From: Epiperipatus broadwayi
Lineage: Eukaryota; Onychophora; Udeonychophora; Euonychophora; Peripatidae
DNA: 64,000 bases
Direction: 5' to 3'
NCBI GenBank assembly: GCA_028023455.1
Contig: JAQFVV010012395.1
Coordinates: forward strand, 4,590,001-4,654,000
The translations under genes were made by a program, and so were the position numbers. The notes beneath the pieces are model-generated. The model saw only the letters and a program-made list of their open reading frames with translations. It searched no databases and was not told where the DNA came from. Positions 51,756 through 62,776 of this stretch are shown here, piece after piece (the stretch's first letter is position 1; every line of letters starts with the position of its first letter).

Positions 51756-53359
51756 TGAAAAAAGATTTATAATTACATCTAAACTCCAGGGATATGAGGT
51801 ATACATGTATTTAAATATTAAATAGAAAATGAGTATTTTGCAAAATAAATTTCGACTGATATTATAATTCAAATTATTATTCATTCAATAAAAGTTATTT
51901 TTTCATGTTGAGCTCAACACATTTAACATTGGTGTCACCTTAACAATGAGGATCTCTAACCATAATGAATGCATTATCATAGTTTCATATTTAAATTATG
52001 AATAATTCAACTGTAATACTTTTCCAAAAACATTAAGTTCCTTTTTTGGTAATTGTGTTTTATAAACAAATGAAATCAGGTATATTTAATGTATACATAT
52101 TTCTCTTCCTCATTGATTTCTTTTTGTAATCCATAATTGCCTTTTAAATTTCTTTATTTAATTGTATAGTTTTGTTATAGCTTCTGCAAATAAGATCCAA
52201 CATTAGCTGACATAATTAGGCATTTTTCAGTATGATTAAGGCATTATCACAACTCCGTGAAGAAAACTACATTTCCAGAAAGATGAAGTTAGCACTCCAA
52301 CTAAAATTTTTACACCATCATTATAAATATATACGAACATATAAAAATCCAAATCATTTTCAGAGCTTCTAATTTATCAGCCATACAAAAAAAAAAAATC
52401 TGATCTAAAGTTTTTTTTTATAGCAGATGATAAATTTTTTTTTTGCTTTTTTCTGGTATCTTCCAAATTCTCATAGCAACCATTTAATTGTCTGAATTAA
52501 CTTGTGTCTTTTTAATTGACACTTAATATTTTGAAAATAATTAATTTTATTTTCAAATTATCTTAAAAATAAACAACAAAAAAAAAGTACACTTTTATTT
52601 CGTAAATAAAAATTAATATTATTTTTTTTAACTTGTTTTAATACATTATGATTTATTTTAAAAATACATAAATAAATTTATTTTTTATAAAGTTTTAAAA
52701 CACAATAACCCTTTTTGTATTTATTTTTAAAAGTTATACATGTGATCTATGTCATAGAGATTACAATATATATATATATATTCTGGAAAAATCAATCATT
52801 AATAGTTTAATTGAAAAGTATATGCCACTAATAGAATATTTGATAAAATATATTGATTAGATTTTGTGGACCTCTGGAGACAAGTTCTTCAAATACCTTT
52901 TGTCGGGAAACATGTTAAACAACACTTGGTATAATAAACCATAATAATCCTAATCATTCAGAAATTCTTGTTAATTTATAATAATTTATGAAGAAATCCA
53001 AATTAAACAGACAAACTTAACAAACACTTATTATTTTATTTGCATTGGCACTATTAATAATTATTTGGAATAAAATATTATGTACTAATAGTTTACATTT
53101 AAAATTTAAAAATATATAAATTATTAATTATAATAAATTAAGATAATATATAACTTCAATTATTAATTCAATTCTTCAGATTACTTTATGAAATGTAAAC
53201 ATTATTATTATGGTTGTGAAGTGAAGAAGAATTACAAGCTGGGTATCAATTTATAAATCTGAAACACTATAAGCATTTGTATAGATTTGAATATATGTTT
53301 TGTTTTTGTGTTTATATGAGGATATAATCTTATTTTAAAGCAAAAATTTTGTTTTCTAG

Positions 53360-53541
53360 TTACAAAATATGGATCCATCACTCAGGGAACTCCTCGGGAA
53401 CAACAGGTGAAAAAGGATCATTTCAATAGATGTTCTGATGATAGCAAACACATAGAAGAAACATTAAGGTTAGAAGATCCATGGCCTAAAAAGCATAAAC
53501 ACATGCGAAGGTCCCGAGAAGAGCATCCAACATTACTTCAG
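53360..53541 (+). CDS. GSE1: GSE1-like protein, exon f with a GSITQGTP corepressor-type motif
   Basis: The acceptor is GTTTTCTAG and the donor CAG|GTAATT. Two bases complete an Ile codon with the last base of exon e, and 60 codons follow to phase 0. The peptide starts TKYGSITQGTPRE, then continues with a basic, charged stretch containing DPWPKKHKHMRRSREE. GSITQGTP is a hallmark short motif of the NCoR/SMRT nuclear receptor corepressors, from established knowledge of those families. I do not recall it in vertebrate GSE1. The KKHKHMRR patch could serve as a nuclear localisation signal; this is inference. The exon is needed for phase continuity between e and g, which supports it beyond the motif. 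Confidence 0.88.
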
Positions 53542-53904
53542 GTAATTTGATGAGTATTTATATGAATATATAATATTAGTTAGTAAAAAAAAAACTTTTT
53601 TTTTAGTTTAAGTTTTTTTTATTGGTATTAAGAAATATTTTGATTCTTTTAAAAGTTATCTTCAATCTAGAAAAGAAATAAAAAGAATTACACTTGAAAT
53701 ATACCAACACAACATTTAAGCAATATGCACAATCAAGTATATGCATATAATATACATATCGTAAAATTGTATCTTTTTACTTTTTGTGTACTAATTTTCA
53801 AAAAAAGTTGTATATATTATTTTTTATTTAATATATATATATATACAAAAGAAAGCTAAATGAATATACATTTTAAAAAAAATATAATGTTTTTTTTGTT
53901 TCAG
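53542..53904 (+). other. Intron f-g, 363 bases
   Basis: GTAATT donor and TTTGTTTCAG acceptor. AT-rich, with a TATATATATATATA run near 53830. No repeat recognised. Confidence 0.85.
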
Positions 53905-54477
53905 GACTATCATGCTTCTATCTCAAAAGTGAATGCTTCTATGGTAAATTGTACAGATATAGATAATTATAATAAAGACATTCCAAAAGGTTATCCACCC
54001 CCTCCTCTTGTTGCTCCACAATTAGAATATGAAGAAAATAGGCATTTGTTATATGAACGGTCTGCAGTCAATGGATTGGAGAACTCAAGTCATAGCTACT
54101 ATGATATAGATCACCAAATTAAAAAGTATCCCAATCATTCCATACAAGATAAAGATCGAACTTTAACCGCTCCTGGTGGTGAGTCACAATCGCTAGAAGG
54201 CGAAAATAAATTTTTGTACAGTCATTTGGACCGTCCATTTACAAACTTTGAATTTCATTTAACTCAGAATAATCTTCATCCTTCTATGCCAAAAGAATCT
54301 TCCAATGTTCAAACTTCAGTCATTAGTAAGTTAGATTTAGAAGAAAAGAAATTTAAAGAAGGGCATCTCTTATGTGCAGATGAAAGTGATGATGAAGAAT
54401 TGAAAGAAGCTCGACATCGCTCAAAATTATTAACCATTACATCAGGACCGCCACTTAAATTAGATAAATCACCAAAG
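53905..54477 (+). CDS. GSE1: GSE1-like protein, exon g (SKLDLEE / PPLKLD block)
   Basis: This is the longest exon visible, 191 codons in phase 0 at both ends. The acceptor is TTTGTTTCAG and the donor AAG|GTAAGA. It opens with DYHASISKVN, has a YPPPPLVAP segment and a Tyr-rich SYYDIDHQ, and ends with SKLDLEEKKFKEG, DESDDEELKEA and GPPLKLDKSPK. Human GSE1 has VSKLDLEERR, then YDESDEEEV, then QPPLKLDTS in the same order, directly before its conserved FLQLFGL / KRRKRRRM segment. That next segment is missing here, so the gene goes on in an exon beyond 54477. An open frame on the opposite strand at 54309-54494 is a shadow. Confidence 0.95.
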
Positions 54478-54959
54478 GTAAGAAATGCTTTCATTAATGC
54501 TTGTATATCTTATATAATTCATTTTCATTTAAGTAATATATAGATGAATGTTTTTCACAGCTATGATTTTAAATTTGTTTGATATTTATTTGAGGGACTA
54601 ATTAAAAAAATCATGCACATACCCCAGAAATACTGTAGATTTGTAGAAAATGATCATAAATTTGAATAATCTTCATACTCTATCTGTGTGATGCAAAACT
54701 ATCTTCTATATTGAAAAAAGAATGGACAAGGCAGTCATTTGGAACATGAAAATGAAGAATACATTTTATCTACTGTTCATTTCAATCAATTTTGAACTTT
54801 CAATTTTTCAGATCTTTTTTTTTTTTTTTATGGATTTAATTTTAAAGGTTTTAAGGAACAAAATCATATTTTACTCTTAAAATCTATTGGAAAAAAATTT
54901 GAATGTTTCTTATATACCTTCACTTACCAGTATCATTAAAAATTACAATGTTAAGTTCT

Positions 54960-55130
54960 AAAAAAAATCGAGTCAGATGTCACATGACCTAATTTAATAA
55001 AGGTTGTGTTTACAAATGTTATATATAGAGCTGGCAAAACAAACTCTTAACAAGCTTTGTAGACTACCCGAACCTCAGACCGGTTTCTACCATTGGCGTC
55101 CTCAGTGAGTGCTAGGATATTCAATCATTA
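54960..55130 (-). repeat. Dispersed hammerhead-like repeat, copy 3
   Basis: Read on the - strand: a hammerhead-like core (55073-55110), the tail CAAAGCTTGTTAAGAG...GCCAGCTCTATATATAACATTTGT, then TTAAATTAGGTCATGTGACATCTGACTCGATTTT. The order matches the right half of the fold-back at 11800-11890. This is the most complete copy in the window. Confidence 0.75.
55073..55110 (-). ncRNA. Hammerhead-ribozyme-like motif (candidate)
   Basis: On the - strand ACTCA precedes CTGAGGA (fits CUGANGA), then an 11-base stem II region CGCCAATGGTA, then GAA, the palindrome ACCGGT, C, then TGAGG. All invariant core positions are met: CUGANGA, GAA, an A-U closing stem III, and a C at the cleavage site. Stem I pairs four bases (CTCA/TGAG). 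Stem II is weak, with two C-G pairs, a G-T pair and an open first position. Stem III has no loop, so activity, if any, would need dimerisation. Such minimal hammerheads are known from Penelope-like elements and retrozymes. Activity is unproven. Confidence 0.5.
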
Positions 55131-56377
55131 GATTAAAAATACCAGGACAAGCCTAGCACTTTATCTAATGTGTAACTATTAAGTAGAAATCTGAAATTTT
55201 CAGACATCCATATGTCTTCTAATCCAGCTAACTTAAATAGCCATATGGGACTGAACTAAGCTTAGATACACCATATATTAATATTTAGCAATATAAAATC
55301 GCCAAAGCAATATAAAACGGCTCACAGGAATTTGAAAGCATTGATTTGCATATTATATTTTCATTCCTTTTTTTATTTTTTTGTTATTTGTCTGGCGCTC
55401 AAAAGTCTTGATATAAGTTTATAAAAATAAAGTTATTCTGGTCAGAATTATGATTTGAAAATAATAATAATGATGATTATCATTTCAATTTTAAAATTGT
55501 AAACTACTGTAATTAATCAGAATATCTACATTTAGGAGCAATTTTATTAACACTATTCCAGACATCTATTACAAATTTGTATAACTAATAATCCTGTCCC
55601 AAACTAGTTTTCTGTGTTATGGCCTTTATTAGTGATATTTATTAATTTGATATCAATGTTATGAGTGAATATTTCTTACTTCTAAGTAATATGCATTAAA
55701 AGTAAATGTAAAATTTTGTTTTATTTGTTATATAAGATAGAATAATTTGCAGTAGTTTAACTTAATTTTGCATCACATGATCACTATTCCTTATGCTTGC
55801 TCTTAATACGTAAAGTTTTGCCTGTTTTAATTTTGCATCCATATATGGCAGAAAAATGGTAAAGGATTCTATAATAAAAATGTTATTTGGGTAATTGGTG
55901 GTTATCAATCATAATATTAAATGTCAGATAATGAAAAATCTCTGCAGAAAATTTTCATAATAATAAATACTTTTGATATCAAAACCTTGATGACACACAG
56001 AATTAGTTTGCAGTGTGAGGGCACAAAAATTGTTTTACTCATTTCTTCTCAAAATTTTTTATTCCAGATTTTTTTTTGTCATACATATTGAATGGGCATA
56101 TTTGTTTATGAATGGCTGTTAATTATGACAATTAGAGATTATTAATTTTATACTACCTTTTTTTTGCTCTTAAGAAAGAAAAATATATTAAATGGAAACC
56201 TTTGAGTTTTTAAGATGAGTTTCATTATTATCTTTGTTTTCTTTTATGTTTTTTTTTTTTTTGACATTATTTATTTTTTGTTCTTTTAAGAAATTACTTT
56301 TAAGTATTTCTTATTAACTTAACAAGTTAATACAAGTGTGCAATACATATTTAATCAGTCATTACAATTGTTCACAC

Positions 56378-56885
56378 TTGCAGCCATTGTGAAAGAGCCT
56401 GATAATCATTAATTTTCTATTGAAAAATAATAAATGTGTTAGATTTAACTTAAAAACAGTCAACAAATCATTCACACAGTATGCCTTAAAGAGGGTAATG
56501 AGTAGGGTTTATCTTCCTCACCCTCCAATTTTTAAAAATTACTGCTTCTCAAATATGTTAATATTAACGGTGAATTAGAACCAGTAATGACGCAAGCCAT
56601 ATTGCACATTGGTGCTCTAGTTTACTTAAGTTTTCAGACACAGTTGCTAACAAATAGTTTTTTTTTTGATTACTTCATTTTGTCATAATCACCATTGTTT
56701 AACTTTTAGCCATTGTGAAAAGATTTTATAATAAGAATCATTCTGATGGGGGAAAAAATGTAAAAGTAGTATTAATTAAGGTTTAACTTGAAAAATAATC
56801 ACTGAATCACTCATAAGTTTTTCTCCCAGAGGATATCCTTTCCTCCAGTTATTTGTAAAAAAAAATTTCTCTCAAATTGCCCACT
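56378..56885 (+). repeat. Old direct duplication, period about 320
   Basis: Two diverged stretches beginning CTTGCAGCCATTGTGAAAGA and CTTTTAGCCATTGTGAAAAGA continue in parallel through GATTTAACTTAAAAA / GGTTTAACTTGAAAA and AATCATTCACAC / AATCACTCATAAG. No class is recognisable. Confidence 0.45.
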
Positions 56886-59421
56886 TGTGCTTGCATGAAG
56901 TTTTTAAAAATATATAATTATAATTCATTTAGGCAAGAAGTCATATTTACTAATCAGTAAGTAATAAATCATCAGTACAACTGATATGTCTTATTTTTTA
57001 ATATTTATATGCAAGAAAATTTTTTATAATTAAATTAAAGAATGCTTTAATCACTGAAAAGTTCCAAAGCATTTTGTATATATGAATGAAATTATTAAAC
57101 AATGAACAATAATGAAGATTTCTGAGAGGTTTGATGATTTAACCTAAATGATGAAGTTAATTTAACAAAAATACATAACTGGGATCATTGGCTTTTTTCT
57201 GATGTCTTCAGTTATTTGTTTGAAGAACAGTAATATTAAGCAATAAATTTGTAAATATATATACTACTTAACTTACTATCATTTATTCTAAATGAATTTG
57301 TTTACAAGCATCATTTAGTAGATATTATTTGTTTATGATATCCAAATAAATATTGTAGTAATATTTTCTGATCTATATAGAGGAAAGTTAACATTTTCTT
57401 TAAAAATTAATATGTTCAAAGTTTTTGAGACTTACAAAATGGAATGGCTTTAATTATTATAGAATTTTTATTCCTAAGAATATGTTTATAATAAGAATTT
57501 TCCAATTTGTAAATATATGTTTTGGGTATGCTGATGCTTCAATTGGATCTATTATAGAGAAAATCTCAGAAATAAATGAAAGTATCAAAAATGATTTTTG
57601 ACTTAAAATTGGTCTCTAATTTTTTAATCTAAGTCTATATAAATGGTAGATTAAGTAGCTTCACTAAACCATGAGACTGTTTGTCTGCCAACTTTGTGAG
57701 TCATTGCAGAATGATTGAACCTCAGACTATTAAATCATATCAGGAAAATAAATTTTAAACCAACTGTAACTTTATATTGATTGATATGATTTATCATGTT
57801 ATTGGACTGCATCAACATGAAATTCTGGATAGTAATTAGTTTTTTATTGGATCAGAAATTGTATATTACATATGTTATGCATAAGAAATAGTTTGCTAGC
57901 TTATCTTTCTGGTTACTACCCTAGTGTAAACAATAAATCGTATTACATCTTTATAAAACATAAAAAAGATTTTTCCATTGAGTCTATAGATAGCCTGTTA
58001 CCAATCGACCAGTATGTTTTTTTTTTTTGAAGATTTATATATAAAACAAAATACTGTTTTCTATTATCAGGAGTTAGGCATTAAATAATGAAGCTCTGAC
58101 AATACCTTACCATTTTGATATTAGCCTTAATTGTAAATGTAAGATGCCATAAATTTTATTTAATAGTATAGATGAGGAACTTTTGTATTAGATAGACAGA
58201 TTTTATAAAATAGCAAATTATAGAAATAATTGATTCTAGATAGGTAGCAAGATATATATATAGGAAGACCAAACTTATGCCTCAGGTCAAGAAACTAATC
58301 AATTTTATGGGGAATAAAAATGATTCTTATTAATGTGATCCCTCCTATAGATATATATTCTTTTTTCTAGTAGAGTGTATTCTATGACAGGAGTCTTGAT
58401 GATTTTATATGAGATGGTCTGTGTTATTGAGATGATTATTCCAGAATAAGTATAACTAAGATATATTAAAGATATCTATGTAGAAATTGTATTAGTTAAA
58501 TCTGAAATACATGTTGGAGCGCCATCTTGAAGATCAGTAGCCTCAAAGAAATGAACTACAGATAGATCCCTTACAGATTAACATCATGATAATACTAGGT
58601 AAACAACACATCAAAAGAAAAAAAAAGAAAGAGAGAGAATTAGATATATTTTACTTATAATTAACTATGAAATATCTGTAATAACTGATGCACATATCTA
58701 TTTTTTAATAATTAAATTCCAGCACATAATTGTCTTCTCTGCCTACCTTTACATTAGATATTGTCCAATATACCATATCCACTTCTCAAATATCAAAACT
58801 AATGGTTAAACTAATGCTACTACTGCTGCAATTATGGAAATTATAATTTCTTAATTTTTCTGTAACTAATTAATTTAAAAAATATTAATAAAAAAAAACC
58901 TAATTATAAATAGGATTAATCCTAATTTAAATCAAAGCTTTATATTTTTTCTGTGACAACTCATTTTCCTTCCTTAATAATTAAAGATAATTTAATCTTA
59001 AATATAATTTCACAATAAGAGCTTCTCTCATAAACCATATACTTACATGCAAAAATTATTTATAAACTATGGAAAAACAAACAATATATGCAACCAGGCC
59101 ACTGACATTTAAATTTTGCTGATCGATTATGCTTTATTCATTCATTTTATTTTATGCCATGAATATTACTAATTATGAATTGTGTTTGTTTGTGGGTAAA
59201 ATTGTCTCTATTGGAATAAATACATTTAAAATAAGTTGTTACAAAAATTGATATCTTATCTAGAAAGAATTTCATTACATATTTATATGATTACAAGCAG
59301 GGGAAATAAATCAACTACATAAGCCAAAAATATGGGAACACATCCCTACTAATTGTTAAAAAGAGTAGAGGAATCTCATGTCCATTATATGTAAAAATCT
59401 CTGGAAACACATGCTTTTATT

Positions 59422-60566
59422 GTATTTCCATGAAAATAAGACCTATCCAAAACTAAGCCCTAACATGATTTTTCAAGATGCTGATAATATACTATCAGTA
59501 TAAGCCCTAGTTAAGATCATCAGCCAATAGATGGCTTTTGTTTGCCCACTGAAACACACAATGGACATGTTAAATTATAAAATAATGAACATATAAATAA
59601 ACAATAATATTGATATTAATCCTGTAAATAAATGCTAATATAAATTATATGGTACTTATGTAGTTCCTTGTCCACTATTTTTGGCATGTAATTCTATCTG
59701 AATAGAGAAACAATTTCTTCTCAGCTTATTTTATGAACAATTTAACAAACTGAACAATTTAATAAACTTTTAAATTTTTATCTTCCACAAGCTAGTATAT
59801 AATTTCATTTATGTATTTTTAGATACTTATTATATATATTTAATAGTTAGATTTAGAATGCTTTATTTAGCTTTAAAATTTTATCATGATAGCTTTTAAA
59901 TATTCAAGATTAAAAAAATTCAGTTAGATTTTTTAAACATTTTTTTCCTCTTAAAAGATTTTAAATAACAGAAATACTTTTAATAATCAAAATTTAGCTT
60001 AAATTAAATCATAAATTTTCTCCTAAGTTTTTTTTAAAAAAATACCCAAACAGGACAATTAAGAGTAATTTGGAAAGTGTTTATAATGACTGCACTTGTT
60101 TAAAGATTGAACATGATTGTGTCATATTTGAATCTTCTTAATAAGTCATGTGTTGTGACGAATGTACTTAATATGCACATGTAAAATATAGAAACATTTT
60201 CTGAATTTTTGTGCCTGCATTTTTTTATTGCTTTTTTGTGGACAAATCATTCTTAACTGTAATCATTTTTGTTACCATTCCTACCTTCATTTAATACTTG
60301 TTTAATAGTAAATTCAAAGGGGATAACATTTTGATCCCCAGATAAGATGAGTACAAAAACAAAGCTATTCTGGCAAGTACAAAAGAAGAATTGTAGACAG
60401 CTTCTGGGGCAAGAATTTTAGAGCTTTCTCTAAAGAGAAGAAGTACTTGAATAAATGTACATTTTTGTACATGAAAAAATAAGACATCCACTGAAAATTA
60501 GCCCTATAGTGTCTTTTGGAGCAAAAATTAATATTAGATCGGGTCTTATTTTGGGGGAACATGGTA
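59422..60566. mobile_element. DNA-transposon relic with GAAAATAAGACC-type ends
   Basis: The left end TATTTCCATGAAAATAAGACC and the right end GGTCTTATTTTGGGGGAACATGGTA are inverted. Just inside lie AAGCCCTA repeats, GCCCTAGTTAAGATCATCAGCC, and near the right end AATAAGACATCC and TTTTGGAGCAAAAATTAATAT. From memory these words belong to a widely dispersed non-autonomous DNA-transposon family found in several animal groups; I cannot name its superfamily with certainty. The - strand frames at 60291-60592 are probably incidental. Confidence 0.65.
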
Positions 60567-62573
60567 ATTGAAAGAATAGAGGAATTTCTCATTTCTATTA
60601 TATATATAAATCTTTAGAAATACCTTTTTTAATCAAAACAATAGAGGAATTTATCATCTGTATTATATATTAATAACCAAATTGCTGCAGGTTATTTAAC
60701 TCAATGATTGTTCAAGAACATCATGTTAAGAGGCTAAGATGAATAACACTTGATGGAATTGCTATATAAATGTACATTGTTTTATATATTTTTAACTTTA
60801 ACAAAGTCAATATAACAAAAATTAATATCCATTCCTGGGCTTCACTGAGGTACCACAATATATATTTATTCAGATTTTTAATCCAATTTTCAGATGTATT
60901 TACATTTCAACAGTGAAATCATCAAGGCAAAAAAAAATATACAGACAAGAACTTATGTGAAATATACTTTAGTTCATTTCCATATTTTAAAGAAAAAGTA
61001 TTTAAACAAGTAAATGCTTCTTCAATAAATATTTTTTATAAACATATAAAATTTAAAATGTTAAAACCTTTATATAGGTATCATTTCAGTTAGATCGCTA
61101 AATAAAATTGTATTTTTACATTATTTATCAAGTTACATATTAGACATTTTATTTTTTTTTGTTTTTATTTCTCTTGAAGAAAAACTAACAAAATCAATAG
61201 ATGATTGAATAATATCATTGAACACTCAAATGGTAATAATTTTTCTCCCCATAATACAGATTAGAATATATTTAATAACATTATTAAGAATAATGAGGAA
61301 TTACTTTTGCCTTAAACAGTTTCAAATATACAAATTTACCCTATATTACAACTTCTTTTTCTTCAACTGCTTATACAATGAAGTTTGCTATAATAAATTG
61401 ATTCTAGAATGTCTTATTGTAACATTTGTTCAATATAGTTTGTATTGAAATACGTCAGTTTTGGGTAATCCATTTCAGGTCCATGTCTTAGATCAAAATT
61501 ATTAACCATAACTACTATTTAAATGAGAAAAATTAAAAGCCCAAATGTAAAAATATCTATAAAATTAATTACTGTTTTTAAACAAAATAATTAGGTTTTA
61601 ATGAAAACTAAAATTCACTTTTTAAAAGCATAAAAATAAAATGTAAACGAACATATCTTAATAAAAATTTACAAATTATTAATTTCAGACATTCAATTTC
61701 TTACAAGATTATACTAATAATTTCATCATGACTTATAGTACTATGCAATCCAGTTCTTTCCATGAATCCGATGAGCATAAATTTTTTGAGGAAACATGCA
61801 TGTGCTAAGTAGGAGGCTTAGCAAAAAATTCTTCAAATATTTGCATGATTTTTTAAAAAAATTGACTCATTGCTGCTATTATCTACTATTTGTCTTTGAT
61901 TAATTGACATTAGCAAAATAGTTTTTATTTCTTATACAATATTATTACTATTTACTTAAGAATTATTCTCAATCACAAATTTTTTTATTAGTTTTAAATT
62001 ATTAAATTTTGAAACCTTTTTGCTATCAGTGCACTTATTTCTTTATTCACCATTCTTTAAAAATGGTATAGATTGTTATTAATCATATATATATTTAGAA
62101 CTTAAATTGCCAATCATTTTACAGCTTTCTCTTTTAAAAATGATCTTTTTTTTTTTTTTCACTTCAATACTTATCAAAATCTTGCGCTAATAAGCTTAAA
62201 AATCATAACAAATGTAGCTGAAATAGTTTGAAAGTGGAACACATGTGATTGCTATATCAGCCACTAGTATTTGTTGTAACATTATTTCAGCCAATAGCAT
62301 TTTTTGAATTAGCAATTTCGTGTTTTGTACTTAGATTTCATTTTATCATACATTAATCAATTTTCAAATTCAGCTTTTATGGCTTATGATTAAATTATTA
62401 ATATTATAATATATGCATCTTGGAGATTCTTTAAACAAGAATATATAGAATAATTTTACTGCTAAAAAAAGGTAAACAAACTAAATTGATTGCTGGATCT
62501 TCAACATTAATCGGATTTTAAATTGCTTCATGGGTAATATTATTATAGTATACACATTTAAGAGAATACTTTT

Positions 62574-62776
62574 ATTTACTGTGCGCTAAAAAAGTTTTCT
62601 TAAACCATTCTTGAGATATTTATATTTAACTTGAAATAAAAACATGAGGTTTCCAGAAATTAATTAATTCAATCACTAATTTCTAATACCCCATGCTTTA
62701 ATTTCAAGTTAAATATAAATATCACAATTATATTAAAGCAAACAATTATTTTTTTTGAGTTTTAAGTACACAGTAA
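62574..62776. mobile_element. Hairpin MITE
   Basis: The core 62614-62723 is nearly a perfect palindrome: GATATTTATATTTAACTTGAAAT and its mirror, then CATGAGGT / ACCCCATG and AGAAATTA / TAATTTCT. Outer ends TTTACTGTG and CACAGTAAA extend the inverted repeat with gaps. The whole unit is about 200 bases. Confidence 0.75.

Larger units (their letters stand above)
43419..53359 (+). other. Intron e-f, 9.9 kb
   Basis: Contains the hairpin, fold-back element, two MITE copies, an antisense RT fragment and a tRNA-like relic. T/C-rich stretches at about 45180-46100 and 49030-50310 on the + strand give Phe/Leu-rich artefactual frames. Other parts are plain AT-rich sequence. No host exon was recognised here, and exons e and f are phase-compatible. 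Confidence 0.7.

Noticed and set aside
54309-54494. Antisense frame of 61 codons
   Set aside because: Lies entirely opposite exon g and its donor; it is a shadow of real coding sequence.
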